This document shows, one piece after another, positions 25,311 through 38,077 of a stretch of DNA of 64,000 nt. Within the stretch, counting starts at the first letter, position 1. Each line of letters opens with the position of its first letter. The notes below the pieces were generated by a model. The model saw only the letters and a list, made by a program, of their open reading frames with translations. It did no database searches and was not told the origin of the DNA. The translations under genes were made by a program, and so were the position numbers. Source of the stretch: Lactarius indigo (Eukaryota; Basidiomycota; Agaricomycetes; Russulales; Russulaceae); NCBI GenBank assembly GCA_025766275.1, contig JAFKAC010000061.1, forward strand, positions 248,001-312,000, given 5' to 3'.

Positions 25311-26605
25311 CTACGCTCTATGCCTCTGCTCATGCCTCACTCCGCCACGGCCAGTGAGCAGCTCCACTACCCATTCTTCCGCATCATTGCATTCCTTGTG
25401 CAGTACGAATGACGCATCATTGTCCACAGCATCTATCAGGACCTCGAGCCAACCGCCGCATGCAGACGATATTGCTTCTTCGCGCCAGAGCTCGAAGATG
25501 GTGATGTCGGCAGCACCGATATTTTGAATGGCGATCTTAATAGCGGCAATGATGACTTCACGCGATGCTGGCTTCTCTGCGGCAGCGTGCGCCTCGTAAT
25601 GATGCGTGGCCAACAACTTGTGGGATTGTCCTCCGTTCACCCTCCCCGAGGCCCACTCTGCGTACCTGGTGGCGCGTCTCGTGGCACTTTCGTCGCCTTC
25701 GCACCTTCGGAAGGTAACGGCTTGACTGGCGCGCATTGTCTCGCCCCCGCGGCCCCAGGGGTCCTTAGTTACCGAGCGTCCAATGCCATCGATAATGACC
25801 TCGTACCCCCAGTCTGCTGCCACTGCCCAACACCACGCTACGCATTCGTCCACTGTCCACTCGAACTTGTGGTCATCGTGGCGGAACACGCGGTCAGTAC
25901 GCAAGGTTGGATCTGGGAAGCCCCATTTATGATCGCCTGGGGCACTGAAGCACACGTTAAAATCGTATGAGGGCGTGGTGAGCAAAAGAAGACGCGGGGC
26001 GTAGTTCCCGAGCAGGATCGGGGCGAAAGAAGCGAGGACGTCCTCGGGAAGATGTTCGATTCTAGACTCGGGTCAGAAAAAAAACCATGTAGGAGGGTGG
26101 AGGGGTGTGCAGGTACACTTCTGTGGCGACAATGCAGTCGATGCTTTTGAACGCGGGGTTGGGTTTTTGCAGACCGCCCTCCCAGATCGATACGTTTAGT
26201 TCTTCGAAACGCGTCCAATCGTATGCACGCTTCGGCGGCTTTGTGATATTTATGGCGTACAAGAGGTCGTCGTGCACGATGTCGAGGCCGTGCAAGTCGC
26301 GAATGTGAATTAGGTCAGGCCTTTCGAATACAGCCGGGGCGGGAGTCGAAGACGAGTAGGCGCGCCACGGCGCCGTGTGAGTCAGATGCTGCAGGAGGAC
26401 ACCCTCGCCACAGCCGACGTCTAGTACCTGTGAGAAAAAAAGTCATTGGATATATGGACGCGACGTTGAAGGGGGCTTGCGACCCTACCGACGTGACGCT
26501 CTCGCGACGAAGGACATGGAGTACCCAAGCGCGTCGCTGCTCGTGCAACGGTGGTTGGAACCTTACTTCAACGTTCTGAATCTGTTTTGCAACGCCGTTA
26601 TCCAT
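25311..26605 (-). CDS. HEN1: HEN1-type small-RNA 2'-O-methyltransferase
   Basis: SAM-dependent enzyme that methylates the 2'-OH of the 3'-terminal nucleotide of small RNAs, protecting siRNA/piRNA-like molecules. Three exons: 26605-26489, 26427-26117 and 26061-25311, with introns 26488-26428 and 26116-26062. Domains: RFQPPLHEQRRAWVL; SAM motif VLDVGCGEG; IDCIVATE joined to VIEHLPEDVL (the metal-binding ExxEH of HEN1 enzymes); LLLLTTPSYDFNV; GFPDPTLRTDRVFRHDDHKFEWT (third metal His). No RNA-binding or FKBP-like domain is seen, as in other short non-plant HEN1 proteins. The frame is open upstream of the chosen ATG (SYVDSQNETSGDPAQG), so the true N-terminus may lie further up, near 26816. Looks intact. 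Confidence 0.87.
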
Positions 26606-27150
26606 AGATGTAGTAGTGCTAGCAGATGATGGGGAGTTGGGGCCCTCACGGCAGGACGGCGAGTCCTTTATACCTTGAGCAGGATCACCAGATGTCTCAT
26701 TCTGTGAATCGACATACGAGTAATAATCTGCCCCTTTTGCCGTCTTAGATGTGTTCAGAGATAAGATTCGGACCTGAGTTGTTCTCGGATCATTTTGGAC
26801 TTTGGGTTGGTTCTACAAGTTACGTTCCAAACGCACGGATCTCACGGCCCGGGCCGCTCTGCACCGGCCTCAAATCCATAGTCTCCGCCCTAAACACACA
26901 TTTTGACTGCTTAGATTACAGTGGCCCATTACGAAATATCCTTACTGTACGGCCACCGATCTTTGCATTTGGTCGCACGTCTCGGAAAATAAAGTTGAAT
27001 GAAATAAAATCAAACTTGCGACTGTTGGAAGTGCAGCCGTCGGTTTCATACTGTCTCGTATCCCATTGCTCACCTGTCTCTCCTTGTTCTCATTCTCGTC
27101 CACGTCTTCTCCTCGACATGTTCGTATTCGCGCCCAAACTTTCCCTGTCA
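26606..27150. other. Intergenic or HEN1 5' region
   Basis: The minus strand is open in the HEN1 frame up to about 26816, where an acceptor-like cttgtag occurs, so a 5' exon of HEN1 may lie here. The remainder shows no recognisable gene; the plus-strand ORF 26749-27180 has no family resemblance. Confidence 0.4.
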
Positions 27151-28170
27151 TCAAACAAGGTCAACCAGAAAGTTCAGTAGTTCTCTCAAACTGGTGACGA
27201 GCATCACGAGGGACAGCACTTGTCCGAAGGTCCAGTCGATTTCACCCGGGAGGACGATGTCTATTGAGCTCGACCTGAGGGACCTTTGTCAGCTTGCGTA
27301 ATGTGAAGTGATGGTACGAACCACCAGCTGGAGTAGTACTATTATCGATGAGGTTGCAACCCTAAGAGAAGAATGGGAATCAGCACTGACCGAACGGGAC
27401 AAGAAAAGGACATGCGCAAGCAAAAAGAGCGAAAATATCCTTGATGCCGTTGGGTAAAATGTCCAAGGTCAGCTCGTCCTCGTTTATGCCCTCGTGCTTT
27501 GCCTACCAGCCGACGATAACAGCAGTAATAATTCCCAGCATCGTAGAGCCCGCCGCTATGCTTAACCTAACGATCCAAGCCCTCTGAACTATAGGGGTAG
27601 TACCTGAGACGATGCGATATAATGAGATATATTGTATTTTCTCATTGCATTCTGGGGTTGATCCGAACGTCACTGCGTTTGCCGAGACATATATTGACCA
27701 AGCCAAGAATGTTCCAAGCCCAAAAGCCGTTATCTGAGAGACGGCCCAAAATCATATGTGCACGGTCATCCATTTGAATCACTTGTGTATCACGTTACGC
27801 CGGAGAAAAGGGACTTAGAAATAATGCACCAGAAAGATAGACTATGATTCCAAGAAAATACACAATATGCGACGCGAAAATGGCGTTGTACAGATCCAGT
27901 CGGTTCTGGAAGGTCTGAATGATCCCGGTGATGAAGAGGCCAAAACTGGTGAGGCCAGCATTCGCATTGAGAGCGTCGATGAGCTTTTTGGCTGGACGTC
28001 TCCGTGGGACAGCAGCCGTGATAAAGATAGTCACGTAGAAATTGATGCGTATCTGCGGTGGGTGCAGACTCAGAGTATGAACCAGATATGGAAAAACGAG
28101 CGAACGACGAACTGATCCCAACAACGGAGTTGTCAGAGTTCGCGGGGATTCCTTCGCATGCACCCCTCAT
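27151..28170 (-). CDS. Multi-pass membrane protein of unknown function
   Basis: Predicted membrane segments are spread over several exons: IRINFYVTIFITAAVPRR; LTSFGLFITGIIQTFQN; RLDLYNAIFASHIVYFLGII; ITAFGLGTFLAWSIYVSANA with FGSTPECN; a helix near WIVRLSIAAGSTMLGIITAV; then short exons CNLIDNST and IDIVLPGEIDWTFGQVLSLV ending NFLVDLV at 27151. The order and motifs (YNAIF, FGS-PECN, FGQVLSL) resemble a family of uncharacterised basidiomycete membrane proteins. No enzymatic motif is visible. Splice sites between the second and third blocks and at the 5' end could not be fixed, so the gene may be damaged. A possible 5' exon (DTAVAYVE, near 28490) lies upstream. Confidence 0.5.
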
Positions 28171-29720
28171 GAGTTCTCGCCACTTGGGGAGGTAAGTGGG
28201 AAGAGTAGTGGTCCGAGCTCGTCGACATATAGGCGACGACAGGACGCAGGAATGGGCTAAGCGACGTACCTGGCGGTCAGAAGGTGAGCGTTCAATTTTA
28301 CAGCGCAGTGTGGTCGGGAGTCGCGAAGACTACAGTAGGAGAGCACCCCCGAGTCACAAGAAATGGGAGGACAAAATTGAAGGAGTGCTAAGGACAGTCG
28401 TTGCTCTCCTAGCAAAGCTATATGATTAGACACACGGGCGTCAACCAATATATTTTGAAGATGCCGAATAAGGACGGGTCACCTACCTCGACATAGGCGA
28501 CTGCTGTATCTGGATATGGGGTCAATGTCGTGGCACAACTTGGTCAATTCTGCTCACCATTCCCTTCTGCATGCGATTCTGGCCAACTTCTGGGGATGCA
28601 GGCGCACCCAAGAGCGCACCACTGGAAGTCTTCCTATGTTACCAACCCACTGTGATAGTGCAATGTATGGCGACTGCAATTCGAACGATGAGAGAATAAG
28701 ATAAGTTGCGAAACAAATCGCGGGTAGGCTCAAGGGGGTTGCGGGACTGTAGTGAGTAGGAAAGAGAATGGAACGTATAGTAATCAGAAACAAAGGAAAT
28801 CGAGACACGATAACGCACAACTTGTACGCCATCATGTCCCGATTTCCTCCTCCTCCAAGTCCGACGACGTGCGCAGTGATTCGTGCGGATTCTAATGGCG
28901 TCCCAAGGGCGATTAAGGGCAAGCGATTAGGTGGTGAGCTGGGAGGTAGGAGTGGTGTGAAACAGAGATTAGATAGGACGAAAGAAGCCCGTAGCGATCA
29001 ACAGGAAAACGGACGATGAGATGAAAGAATGGGTTGAACATGAGTTCCGAGGCATGGGCACCTGAGCATCGCTCAGATGTCCGGGGTCAAGACGGTAAGG
29101 GAGTGATACTTTTTTTTTATTTTTATTTCGAATCCATACGGAATGACACTCCCTTAGCCAATAACACCTGGTACTGACCAGGACTTGCCTAGAATATGGC
29201 TTGCGTTCGAGAACCGCTAATAAATGCCCTTCGTGGTAGCGTCATGTAAGACGGACGGATCGCCGCCAGCGGTACTGAAAACGCGCCTTTCCTGCTGTAT
29301 TTCTATAAAAAAAAAAACAAAAACTGTGAAGGTGCAGGCCGGGCGCAGGTCCAACGAAATATGTGACTCGGGACATCTGTCAGCAGCATTGACTGTGATA
29401 TCGGGCAGCGACCCTTGCTTTGGACGACGTGTCAACATAAAGCGCCACGCATATATGCAGGATCCTCATGGACGACCACAACGACCTCGGGAAAAAGGTG
29501 AGTTCCAGAAATGTGAGGCCAGCAATTTTGCACAGTTCGTGCAAACACCAAAGTTGCCGTTCCGTCAGTGAGGCTGGTTAAAAATCGACGGTAAGAGGCG
29601 AATACACCAGCGGTTGGTTTCAAATCGGGAATAGCCGAGTGACAGCACTTGTTCGCCTTACCCTTTACAGAAACCTAGCCTGCTACAGTATCCCAGTTAA
29701 ACACCGCAACCTTTGGCTGA
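28171..29720. other. Long intergenic region
   Basis: No supported gene. It contains A/T tracts near 29110 and 29308 and short ORFs on both strands without family resemblance. It precedes the phosphatase gene and presumably includes its promoter. Confidence 0.4.
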
Positions 29721-31032
29721 ATGACTCGCTACAACCCAGACGAATGGATTGCACAGCTTATGCGCTGCGAGCACCTCCCTGAGTCTGACATGAAGGTTCT
29801 CTGCGACCGCGTCCGCACAATCCTCGTCGAAGAATCCAATATCCAACCCATCTCAAGTCCTGTCACCATCTGCGGTGACATCCATGGCCAGTTCTGGGAC
29901 CTACTAGAGCTGCTCCGCAAGGGCGGGCCCGTACCGGAGACGAGTTACATATTCATGGCACGTACGTGGAACGCAACAGACGTTCCATCTCACTCACTCC
30001 CCTTCTTTTTCAGGGCGACTTCGTAGACCGGGGACATTATAGCCTAGAGACAGTATCCCTCCTTCTTGCGCTCAAGGCACGGTACGTGGGCTCACTCACG
30101 CGTTCGCCCTCCTTTGACGAGCTTTTATCAAGTTATCCCGATAAGATTTCGCTACTTCGTGGGAACCACGAGAGTAGACAGATAACGCAAGTCTATGGAT
30201 TTTACGGTATGCCCGCCCAACCCTGCACATTCACCCGCTGTCCGACACCTGTGGAGAGGAGTGTCAGCAAAAGTACGGTAGCGCCTCTGTATGGAAAGCG
30301 TGTTGCAGTGTCTTTGATTACCTCAACCTTGCTGCGGTACGTGTCCCATTGCCATCCCCACACTCCCCATTCATTATAATGCGTATAGATAATCGATGGC
30401 GAGGTGCTTTGTGTTCACGGAGGGCTTTCGCCGGATATCCGCACCCTCGACCAAATTCGCGTCTTGTCGCGAGCTCAAGAAATCCCGCACGAGGGTGCAT
30501 TTTGCGGTGAGTCACGTCTCGTACGCAAGGGCCTGGATTGGCGTAATTTGTTATCATAGATCTCATGTGGTCTGACCCGGATGATGTCGAAAACTGGGCG
30601 GTTAGCCCACGCGGTGCCGGGTGGCTTTTCGGCGGCAGCATTACGCGCGAGGTACGACCACCCTTGTTTTTCTTCCTGCATTCGTCCCTTCTGAGACGTA
30701 TACATAGTTTAACCACGTCAACTCACTCTCGCTTATCGCTCGCGCGCATCAGCTCGTGCAGGAGGGTTACAAATATATGTTTGACGAGGCGCTGGCGACC
30801 GTATGGTCCGCGCCAAACTACTGCTACCGCTGTGGGAACATGGCCGCGATTCTCACTATTCGGGAGGACGGCACGCGTGGATTTACGGTGTATGGCCCCG
30901 CCGAGGAGAACGAGCGGGACGCGGCGCAGCAACGGACGAGACGCGTGGTGCGTTGCATGTTCGTTCAACACGACCCTCTGTGCGTACTCACTCAGGGCCT
31001 TTCGAAAGGGCAATATGCCATATTTTGTGTAG
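29721..31032 (+). CDS. PP6/Sit4-type Ser/Thr phosphatase catalytic subunit
   Basis: Metallophosphatase of the PP2A-like group; Sit4/PP6 enzymes act in cell-cycle and nutrient (TOR) signalling. Eight exons carry all signature blocks: [125 protein letters not shown] and [17 protein letters not shown] and ENW favour Sit4/PP6 over PP4 or Ppg1. The last exon is best read as GNMPYFV, corresponding to the methylated DYFL-type tail. The first intron (29958-30013) appears to use a GC donor (ATG|GCACGT). Nothing is missing from the active site, so likely functional. Confidence 0.88.
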
Positions 31033-31806
31033 GTCATAGCGAACCGTCGTCATATAGATTTCACTGTACCCTCTATTCTTTCCTGTCAAGCAACCTAGTC
31101 CCTTCGTTCTATCGCTCGATCAAGAGGCATTGTTGTATGCATCTGACTGGCATCCTCATTTGCCTCAATCCGTTGAGCAAATTTGGATGACGTCACATCA
31201 CGTGCGTTAAATGTGTCGCCTAGAAACCATCGCCGATCGATCGCTGGCCAAGCAAAGTGTCACGCATTCACATTTCACCCACGGCCTTTTCACCGTTCTT
31301 GCCCTCTAGCCAATTGTAGGGTATCAAGTTAACATCTCTTGGTTTTGCTTTCTTCCCAATGCTGCCGAAGAATTACCGTGACTGACCATGAAAAACCTGT
31401 TGATAATACATAATAGGCATGTTTGACCAATCGGAACACGCCCTAGTCTCTGCTGCATCTGGTTCTTGCATCCGGCAATAAGTCTCATGGAGTTTAGCGC
31501 GCGACACTTCAGAGAACAGAGCCATTGAGAAGGAGCACAGGCGCTCAGGCCCAAGCACCACTTTGGCCACATCCGCGGGTCGGGGTAGAGGCGGGAGAGT
31601 CTGGATTGATTTGGCAAACATTGGACAAAGAGAAACACAATTACTCGATTGCCGTAACAATAATATACTTCGACTTCGTCATCCCAATGGCGCTACAGTA
31701 GCAGAATTACAGTAATAAAACACAAGGGTCAGTAACGTACAGCATATAAGCCATATAATGTTCACCTTTACATACCCGTAGATGCCGTGCCCCCGTCCCA
31801 CTTTTA
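31033..31806. other. Intergenic between convergent genes
   Basis: Lies between the phosphatase (plus) and the NACHT-ankyrin gene (minus), so it must hold both 3' ends. Short ORFs only; no recognisable gene. Confidence 0.4.
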
Positions 31807-34800
31807 TCAGTTCGCGACAGGCTTGGACAGCAATTCTCGAATCTGCTGCCGTCGTCCGAACCACGCTACATCACACGCCGTCTTTCCGCACTGATCGCAC
31901 ACACCTGCATCCGCACCATGCTCCAGCAAAACCCGCAAAACGTGAAGACGCCCCTTCGCCGATGCTTCGTGTAACGCCGTGACTCCCTCATCATTCCGGG
32001 CATTCACCTCCACCTTGCGCTCGAGTAACATCCGAATAACTTCAATGCTTCCGTTGAGCGCTGCGAAATGCAGTAGAGTATTTCCGGCGTTGTCGCGCAC
32101 ATGCGCATCCGCGTCGCGGTCCAGCAGTAATCGCACCACGTCTGAAGTCCCATCTCTCGACGCCAAGTGTAGTGGGGTCCGCCCGTCGTCGTCCCGAGCG
32201 TCGATCTCCGCTTTGAGCTCGAGTAGTAGCCTAGAAACTTTGAGGTGTCCGCCGGCAGCTGCCAAATGCAACGGGGTCTTCCTAGTGTTGTCACGCACAC
32301 GCGCGTCCGCGGCATAGTCCAGCAATAACCGCACAGCTCCGAGTTGTCCTGCATCCGACGCTGTGTGAAACGGGGTAGATCCCGTATTGTTCCCGGCGTT
32401 GACCTCCGCGTGCTGCTCGAGTAGTATCTGAATAAGATCAAGGTTCCCATGGGCCGCCGCCCAGTACAAAGGACTGTTTCCGCGGTTGTTGCGCGCATTC
32501 GCATCTGCACCGTGGTCCAGCAATAACCGTGCAACGTCAATATGTCCTTTCATCGATGCGATGTGTAGCAGAGTGTGTCCGCTGATATTACGGGCATTGA
32601 CCGGCGCACTGTGCTCGAGTAGTATCCGGGAGGCCTCGAGTCGTCCGCAGTACGCCGCGCAATGCAGTGGGGTCAGTCCGTCTAAAGCCTGGGCGGCCAC
32701 ATCCGCCCCGTGGTCGAGCAGCCGCTTCATGGTGTCGGAATATTTTCCTTCCGACGCACAGCGCACCGCAATCGCCCCGTCTTCCGTATGTAAATTTATG
32801 TCAGTACTGTGTGCGACCAGGATCTTGGCGGCCTTGGTGCGTCCCTGCAATACCGAGAAATGCAACGCAGCACCGGAGCGCCCACACTGGACGCGGATGT
32901 GTTGTGGATGTTTGGCTATATGACGTTCCACTAGTCCGTGGAATCCACATAGTGCAGCGTAGAATAGGGCATCCTGTTCCAAGGTCGGATACAGCAAGGA
33001 CCCGTCTATGTCATATATTTGGACCCACGCTGAAAAATGCGGTTTGTCCATATCAAAGAACTGATCCACTGCGTCCTTGATGCGGAATTCTACATTCTTG
33101 AACTGGGCGTGCTTGATCCAGTAATGGGCAGCGTATTCAACCAGATGGACCTTCTTCATACTGTCTCTATTTCTGTGGCCATCCAAGAAGAATAAGGCGG
33201 CAAGGCAAGCGTAAGCAAGAACGGCGTGGGCAGGCTCGAGGGCGATATGAAACCAGGAAATATTTCCGATGGAATTGGCGAGGCGATCCGATGTGAGGAA
33301 TTCCCTCACGGAAAAATGAGAGAACTGAACTACCCGGGATTCACCTTCGCCGATTACGGATACCAAACTAGAACACGCCGACAGCACCGCTTCTTCTTGA
33401 TTTTCCCAGCACCAAGCCACGTTAAAATTAGGAGCCCCTCCCGTACTAGCGTTGAAATCGACTGCGAGGACATCTGCAAGTTCCTCGACTTGAAGAGGCC
33501 GAGATGCTACTACAAGACACTGCAATAGTCGATGGGCATATCGTCGGTTCGCCTTGTTGATCCCCTTCAGTATGCGTTCGTATGTCTCGTCCAATGATTC
33601 GGGCAGTTCCTCGAGGATCTGACGCACACTTGGTGGGAAGCAATGTTGCAGAACCTCCAATTGGCAGAAAACCCAACGAAACCTGTGTGAGAGCATGAGA
33701 GTCTATCGTAATTATTCGAAAATGCTCTTACATTTCATCTACTTTCTCTGTAAGTTTATCGATGATCATATCCTTTTCTTCATCTCGCCATCCCTTCATC
33801 CGTTTGTCCGAGCGAACGACGTAAGTGACGTAATCGGCAATATCCTGCTTTTGTCCGCTTTCGTCATGGAGGGACACTTGCCGAGCGACCAAGGGCCGAA
33901 GCGCGATACAAATATCGAACTCCGGACGACTTGTGATACACAAACGTAGATTTGGATGACGAAACTCGACAAGTTCTCCAACCAACCCCAACACTTTTTC
34001 CCGCGGCGATGGCATACCAGGGAAATCAGGACACTCGTCGAGAGCATCCACGATGAGATAGGTTGGGAGTGGTCCTATTGTAGTGAGCAGATTCTTCAGG
34101 CATAGCATAAGCGTATCGACAGTCGGCTGTTCCGATCCACGTTTGTGTGCCGAGTACAAGGCAAAGAGTGCATCACAACATAGGTCGGATTGATCGGAGA
34201 GCTGGACAAGAAGGGATGATAATAGTGCACGAGAGTCCTGTTTTTCTGTGTCCTTAAAGTCGAAGTAGAAATAGGCCACAAGAGCCGACCCGACGTCGGA
34301 CAACTTTTTCACATCCTGAATAATCGCGGAGCTTGTCGAAAAAATACAGTTAAAACAGATGCAGCTCGCTGGGAAGGAACGTACCTAAGAATAGTCTTTC
34401 CAGAGCCAGCTAGGAAACCAGGAAGTCATTAGCACAAATTCAACTTAGAGTGCAAACGCGATAGAATACTTGCGTTTTCCGTGAATCCACAGTAGACCAC
34501 CAGATGATTGCCAAATCGCGAAGGTGTTGCTTTGGGTGCACCATGCCGAAGTGCCCTTGTGGTGAGTGTCGCACGCAGTGTTGTAATTGGCGGATGGATC
34601 GGGGGGACAGAGCCATCTTCGCAGGTAGAACCGTAATACGTTCCCTGTTACTGTGCATAAGCTCCCACAGTAGGCGGCGGCGAGGTTAGGGTATCACGAA
34701 CGATTTATATCGTTGACCTGATTTTCCACCTGTTGAATCACTACTCTGGTCTCTTTATTGAACGAGTTCAGGGTTAGTCGAGATCGGGCTGGCCAAGCTA

Positions 34801-35767
34801 TAACTTGCCTTCGACGACCATATCGACTTTGTCACCGACTACCTTCACTCTCTCGTCAACTCTTTTCACCCTGTCGTTGACGTCTTGTATCATCTCGTCA
34901 ACACCCTGCACCTTGTCTGCCATGTTCTTCACATTGTCCTCAATGCTTTGAGTGATCTTTAGGACTTCTGCAGCCGCCATACGGGCCTCTTCTTGCGTCA
35001 ATTTGTCAAGTCTTCGCAACGCGTCCTCTATGTCCTTCATTCCTATTAGCACCTTGAGATACTTCTCTGAACGGAGGTCAATGTCGAGGAGATATGTCAA
35101 CAGGGAAAAACATGCTTATTCGCCCTTGCTTGATCTCCTTTGTCACAACTCCGAGGATAAAAAGAACTTCAACCATTATCTTCACAGTGATCTCTGTCAT
35201 GGCCGCGGTTGGTCGGACCTCTATGTATGTCTCGAGCCGTCGGAAGAAGTATTCAATGTGGCCAAAGAGGTCGACAAGAGCGTCTTGGTCATCCCTTACC
35301 TCCTTGACGACCTAGGGAATAGATGCATTAGAGAGACATACATATCGGGTTCGAGAACGATGCTCACTTGGAGGAGGACCCCGATTCCGGCGAATACTAT
35401 TCTTGCTGGCGAGAAGACCTGCGGGCACACACGTCAGAGCGGAGCATAAGCAAATAAAATCCTTGCAGCTCACCATCCCAATACCTTGACCAAGGGTCGC
35501 AGAAAAAGCGTACAAAACATGGACCGTCGGATTGAGCCATTTTGTCAATCTTTCATCCGCGCTCCGTGATTGATCGAACACCTGGACTTGAGCTTGGAGT
35601 ACAGAGAGAATGGCATCGGGAGAGTGGCAGGTTTGTAGTTGGGCGGCTAGGGGATGTGAAGTAGTGTCTTTCTTTGTCCGTTTTTTGTACGCCTGGAAAG
35701 CAGATGTGAAGATTGACTCAAAATTTGTAGAAGAGGTAGCAGCAGCGAGAGCTTGGGACATGGACAT
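31807..35767 (-). CDS. STAND/NLR-like protein: Goodbye-like, NACHT, ankyrin repeats
   Basis: Fungal NOD-like receptor architecture. The N-terminal exon (35767) reads TNFESIFTSAFQAYKKRTKKD, PLAAQLQTCHSPDAILSVL and DQSRSADERLTKWLNPTV, a Goodbye-type STAND N-terminal domain. A four-helix/coiled-coil stretch follows (IEYFFRRLE, KEIKQGRI, YLKVLIGMKDIEDALRRLDKL). The NACHT has P-loop HGK/PGSGKT on a 25-nt micro-exon (34409-34385), FYFDFKD and LIVDALDEC (Walker B). The remainder (FRWVFCQLEVL, winged-helix, about 11 ankyrin repeats from GAALHFSVLQG to the end) is in the 3' exon. At least two introns appear to have GC donors. Such proteins are linked to allorecognition and immunity-like cell death in fungi; ligand unknown. 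No break in frame was seen. Confidence 0.83.
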
Positions 35768-37462
35768 TTAAGGATGACAGAAAGGTGGTTTGTGGGGAGA
35801 GGAGACACGGACCTTATAGAACACGCCGCTGAAATATGACTCGAAGAAATCTGGGGTACAGAGCAGGACGAATCAAAGAAGCATCAGAGATAGAAGCTCG
35901 GGTAGCCAGATTGTCCTGAACATGAAACGCAGATCATTGATTCGGTCAAGGACTCAGTCCTTTTTAATTTTTTAAAAACCTGATCACTTAGATGCCCCCA
36001 ACACGTCAAGCAAAAGCGAACAAGATGCGAACTCTGAGAAGTCAGAGTATGTGGCCCTCCCGAGAAGGTTCAAGGCTTTACACTAGCTTTACAATGGCAC
36101 TTTTACTGTAACACAAGGCAATAACAGCCTTACACTTCTTTGTGCCAACGCTGCAAAGTTGGAAATCTTCTGCAAATATTTCATGAAGACCACGTTGACA
36201 AAGTTGTTGAGGAACTGTTCGAGTCGCTGCAAGGACCGTGGTCATAACTTTTGGTTTCAAGGATGGAAAGAGACAGAAGCGTGCGTAACAGCGGTGGGAG
36301 GTTCACCGGTATACTCCGGCCCGGTGTATTCTCGTTATTGTCAGGGTAGCCCGATCGAAATCCTACGAAGACGACTCGGAAGAGAGCTCTCGCGCAAGAG
36401 CTCAAGAAGAATAAGGCGGAGTGGGCAGCCAAGATAGCAAAGGAAGGTGAGAACGGCGAGGATGGGCCGATCGCGAACCCGAACCGCCTCGCAAACAAGT
36501 AGGACATGTTCGATCTGGGCGTACCACGCGAGCTAACGTGCCGAGAGCTATGAGAACTGCAATTTTGAAACCGCATACAATGAATGACATGATGCCTTAG
36601 TGGTGCGACTCGGAGGCAAAACTCCGACCTCCGAGTCACCCTCGCTTCAGTCGCTTTGGTGTTCCTATAGGGCTATTACTTCGCAAACGTTACAAAACAC
36701 CGGTTTCCGAGTACGTTGGTGGCCATACTTCGAGAGAGACCGCGCATGCGTGCTTCAGCTTCATTCTACTGCATGCCCTGTAGAGGACCGTGCTAAGGAT
36801 TGGAATGCAGAACCTGATAATTTAAGTCAGGTGCGTGCGGTGCGCCGATTTTTACATGCCAGCAGAATCCAGTGTCTTATTGACCCGTTTGATACCTACG
36901 CGTGAGTCATCCCACTGCTCGCCGGCGAATTGTTTATCCTCAAGTAAGTCTACGGAAGTCGGCGGCCAGGTTGACTGAGAGCTAATCCCCTGAACTTGAT
37001 AGTCTCGAGTACTGATGATTGCAACCTAGAGAAAGGAGCAATCTACGGGTATTAGAGCGCATAAGTGTCCCGCATCTAGGAAACTAGGATAGAATTGCAA
37101 AGGCTTGGCTGCTCTTTTTATACCTCCATTGGAAATGCACATTAGAGCACCCCTCGTGGAGAAGTAAAGGGCACAGAGACGATCTGCGTGGGAGGACTGG
37201 GTCGCAGGAACTCTAAATTCACAGTAACGTTCGTGTAGGCGACTGTTGTCACAATATTGTTGATGTGACGCCTTGTGTGACGCACTGGCAATAAGGAGGC
37301 CCGTCAGCCAGTGTGGACAATACGGGTAGTGACAGTATTAGACCTCCTTAGAGTAATAAGTGGTCCCTTCAAGCTCATGCTCACAATTCATGCACGCGTG
37401 AATAACTGAACTGAGGCGGAACTCTCATAACCCCTCGCGATGTTTTTTCCCGCACCCACTTT
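35768..37462. other. Intergenic, no recognisable gene
   Basis: Contains the upstream region of the NACHT-ankyrin gene. ORFs up to 150 codons (for example minus 36181-36639) lack any recognisable motif and have Arg/Ser-rich composition. Confidence 0.4.
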
Positions 37463-37464
37463 CC

Positions 37465-37480
37465 TTTTTTTTTTTTTTTG
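37465..37480 (-). repeat. Poly(A) tract, minus strand
   Basis: Sixteen T on the plus strand, 16 nt downstream of the stop codon of the minus-strand fragment ending at 37497. Confidence 0.9.
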
Positions 37481-37496
37481 ATTTTCAAACTTCACT

Positions 37497-38077
37497 TCAG
37501 CTCAAGGTGAAAATATCAATGTATCCGTCAAGTTGCATGCGCAACATTGTCCACCAACTCGACTGAATCACCTCGAAGATCCATGCGCCTGATCCCACGC
37601 TCCCAAACGTAACCTGCGCGCCCACGATTCTGGCGCCCCCATCAACTACCAAACGAGGGTTCACCAGCCCCAACCGTTTGAACTGCGTGGCAGAGAACAC
37701 CTCGTCGAGGACGACGTCGACGGGAAAGTAGTTCAAGTTCGCGGTCATGATCAGCGCCTCTCCCCTCGAGGAAACCCACACGCCAAAGTCCAGCCGGTCG
37801 GGGGTGATGACGCGCGCAAAGTTGACGGGCGGTGAGGACAATGGCGAAGACAGTAGGAAAGGTGTGAGCAAGTTCATCTCAAGAGAAGTAATAGTGATGT
37901 CATCGTTGCCTTCAGGATAACTAGAAACCACGAGAATGGGACGTGCAAGATCTCCAACGCATGACAGACGAGTGACAAGTTGTAGGTGGGCCAGGGTGAC
38001 CGGTCACGATTCCTGCTACAATTGAATAGTTTTCTGTACCACCCATGGGACTCGACACGGTCACGACCGTCGTACAA
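37497..38077 (-). pseudogene. C-terminal piece of a glycoside-hydrolase-like protein
   Basis: The uninterrupted part reads VVSSYPEGNDDITITSLEMN, LLTPFLLSSPL, PDRLDFGVWVSSRGEALIMT, ANLNYFPVDVVLDEV, NPRLVVDGGARIVGAQVTFG and VGSGAWIFEV. This resembles the terminal beta-sandwich of the secreted (alpha/beta)8 glycoside-hydrolase-like family whose N-terminal part is at 49221-50801. Upstream (38077-37935) the frame shifts and no start or barrel is present. A run of 16 A on the coding strand (37480-37465) starts 16 nt past the stop codon. It is either one half of a split gene or a 5'-truncated retrocopy. Confidence 0.55.
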
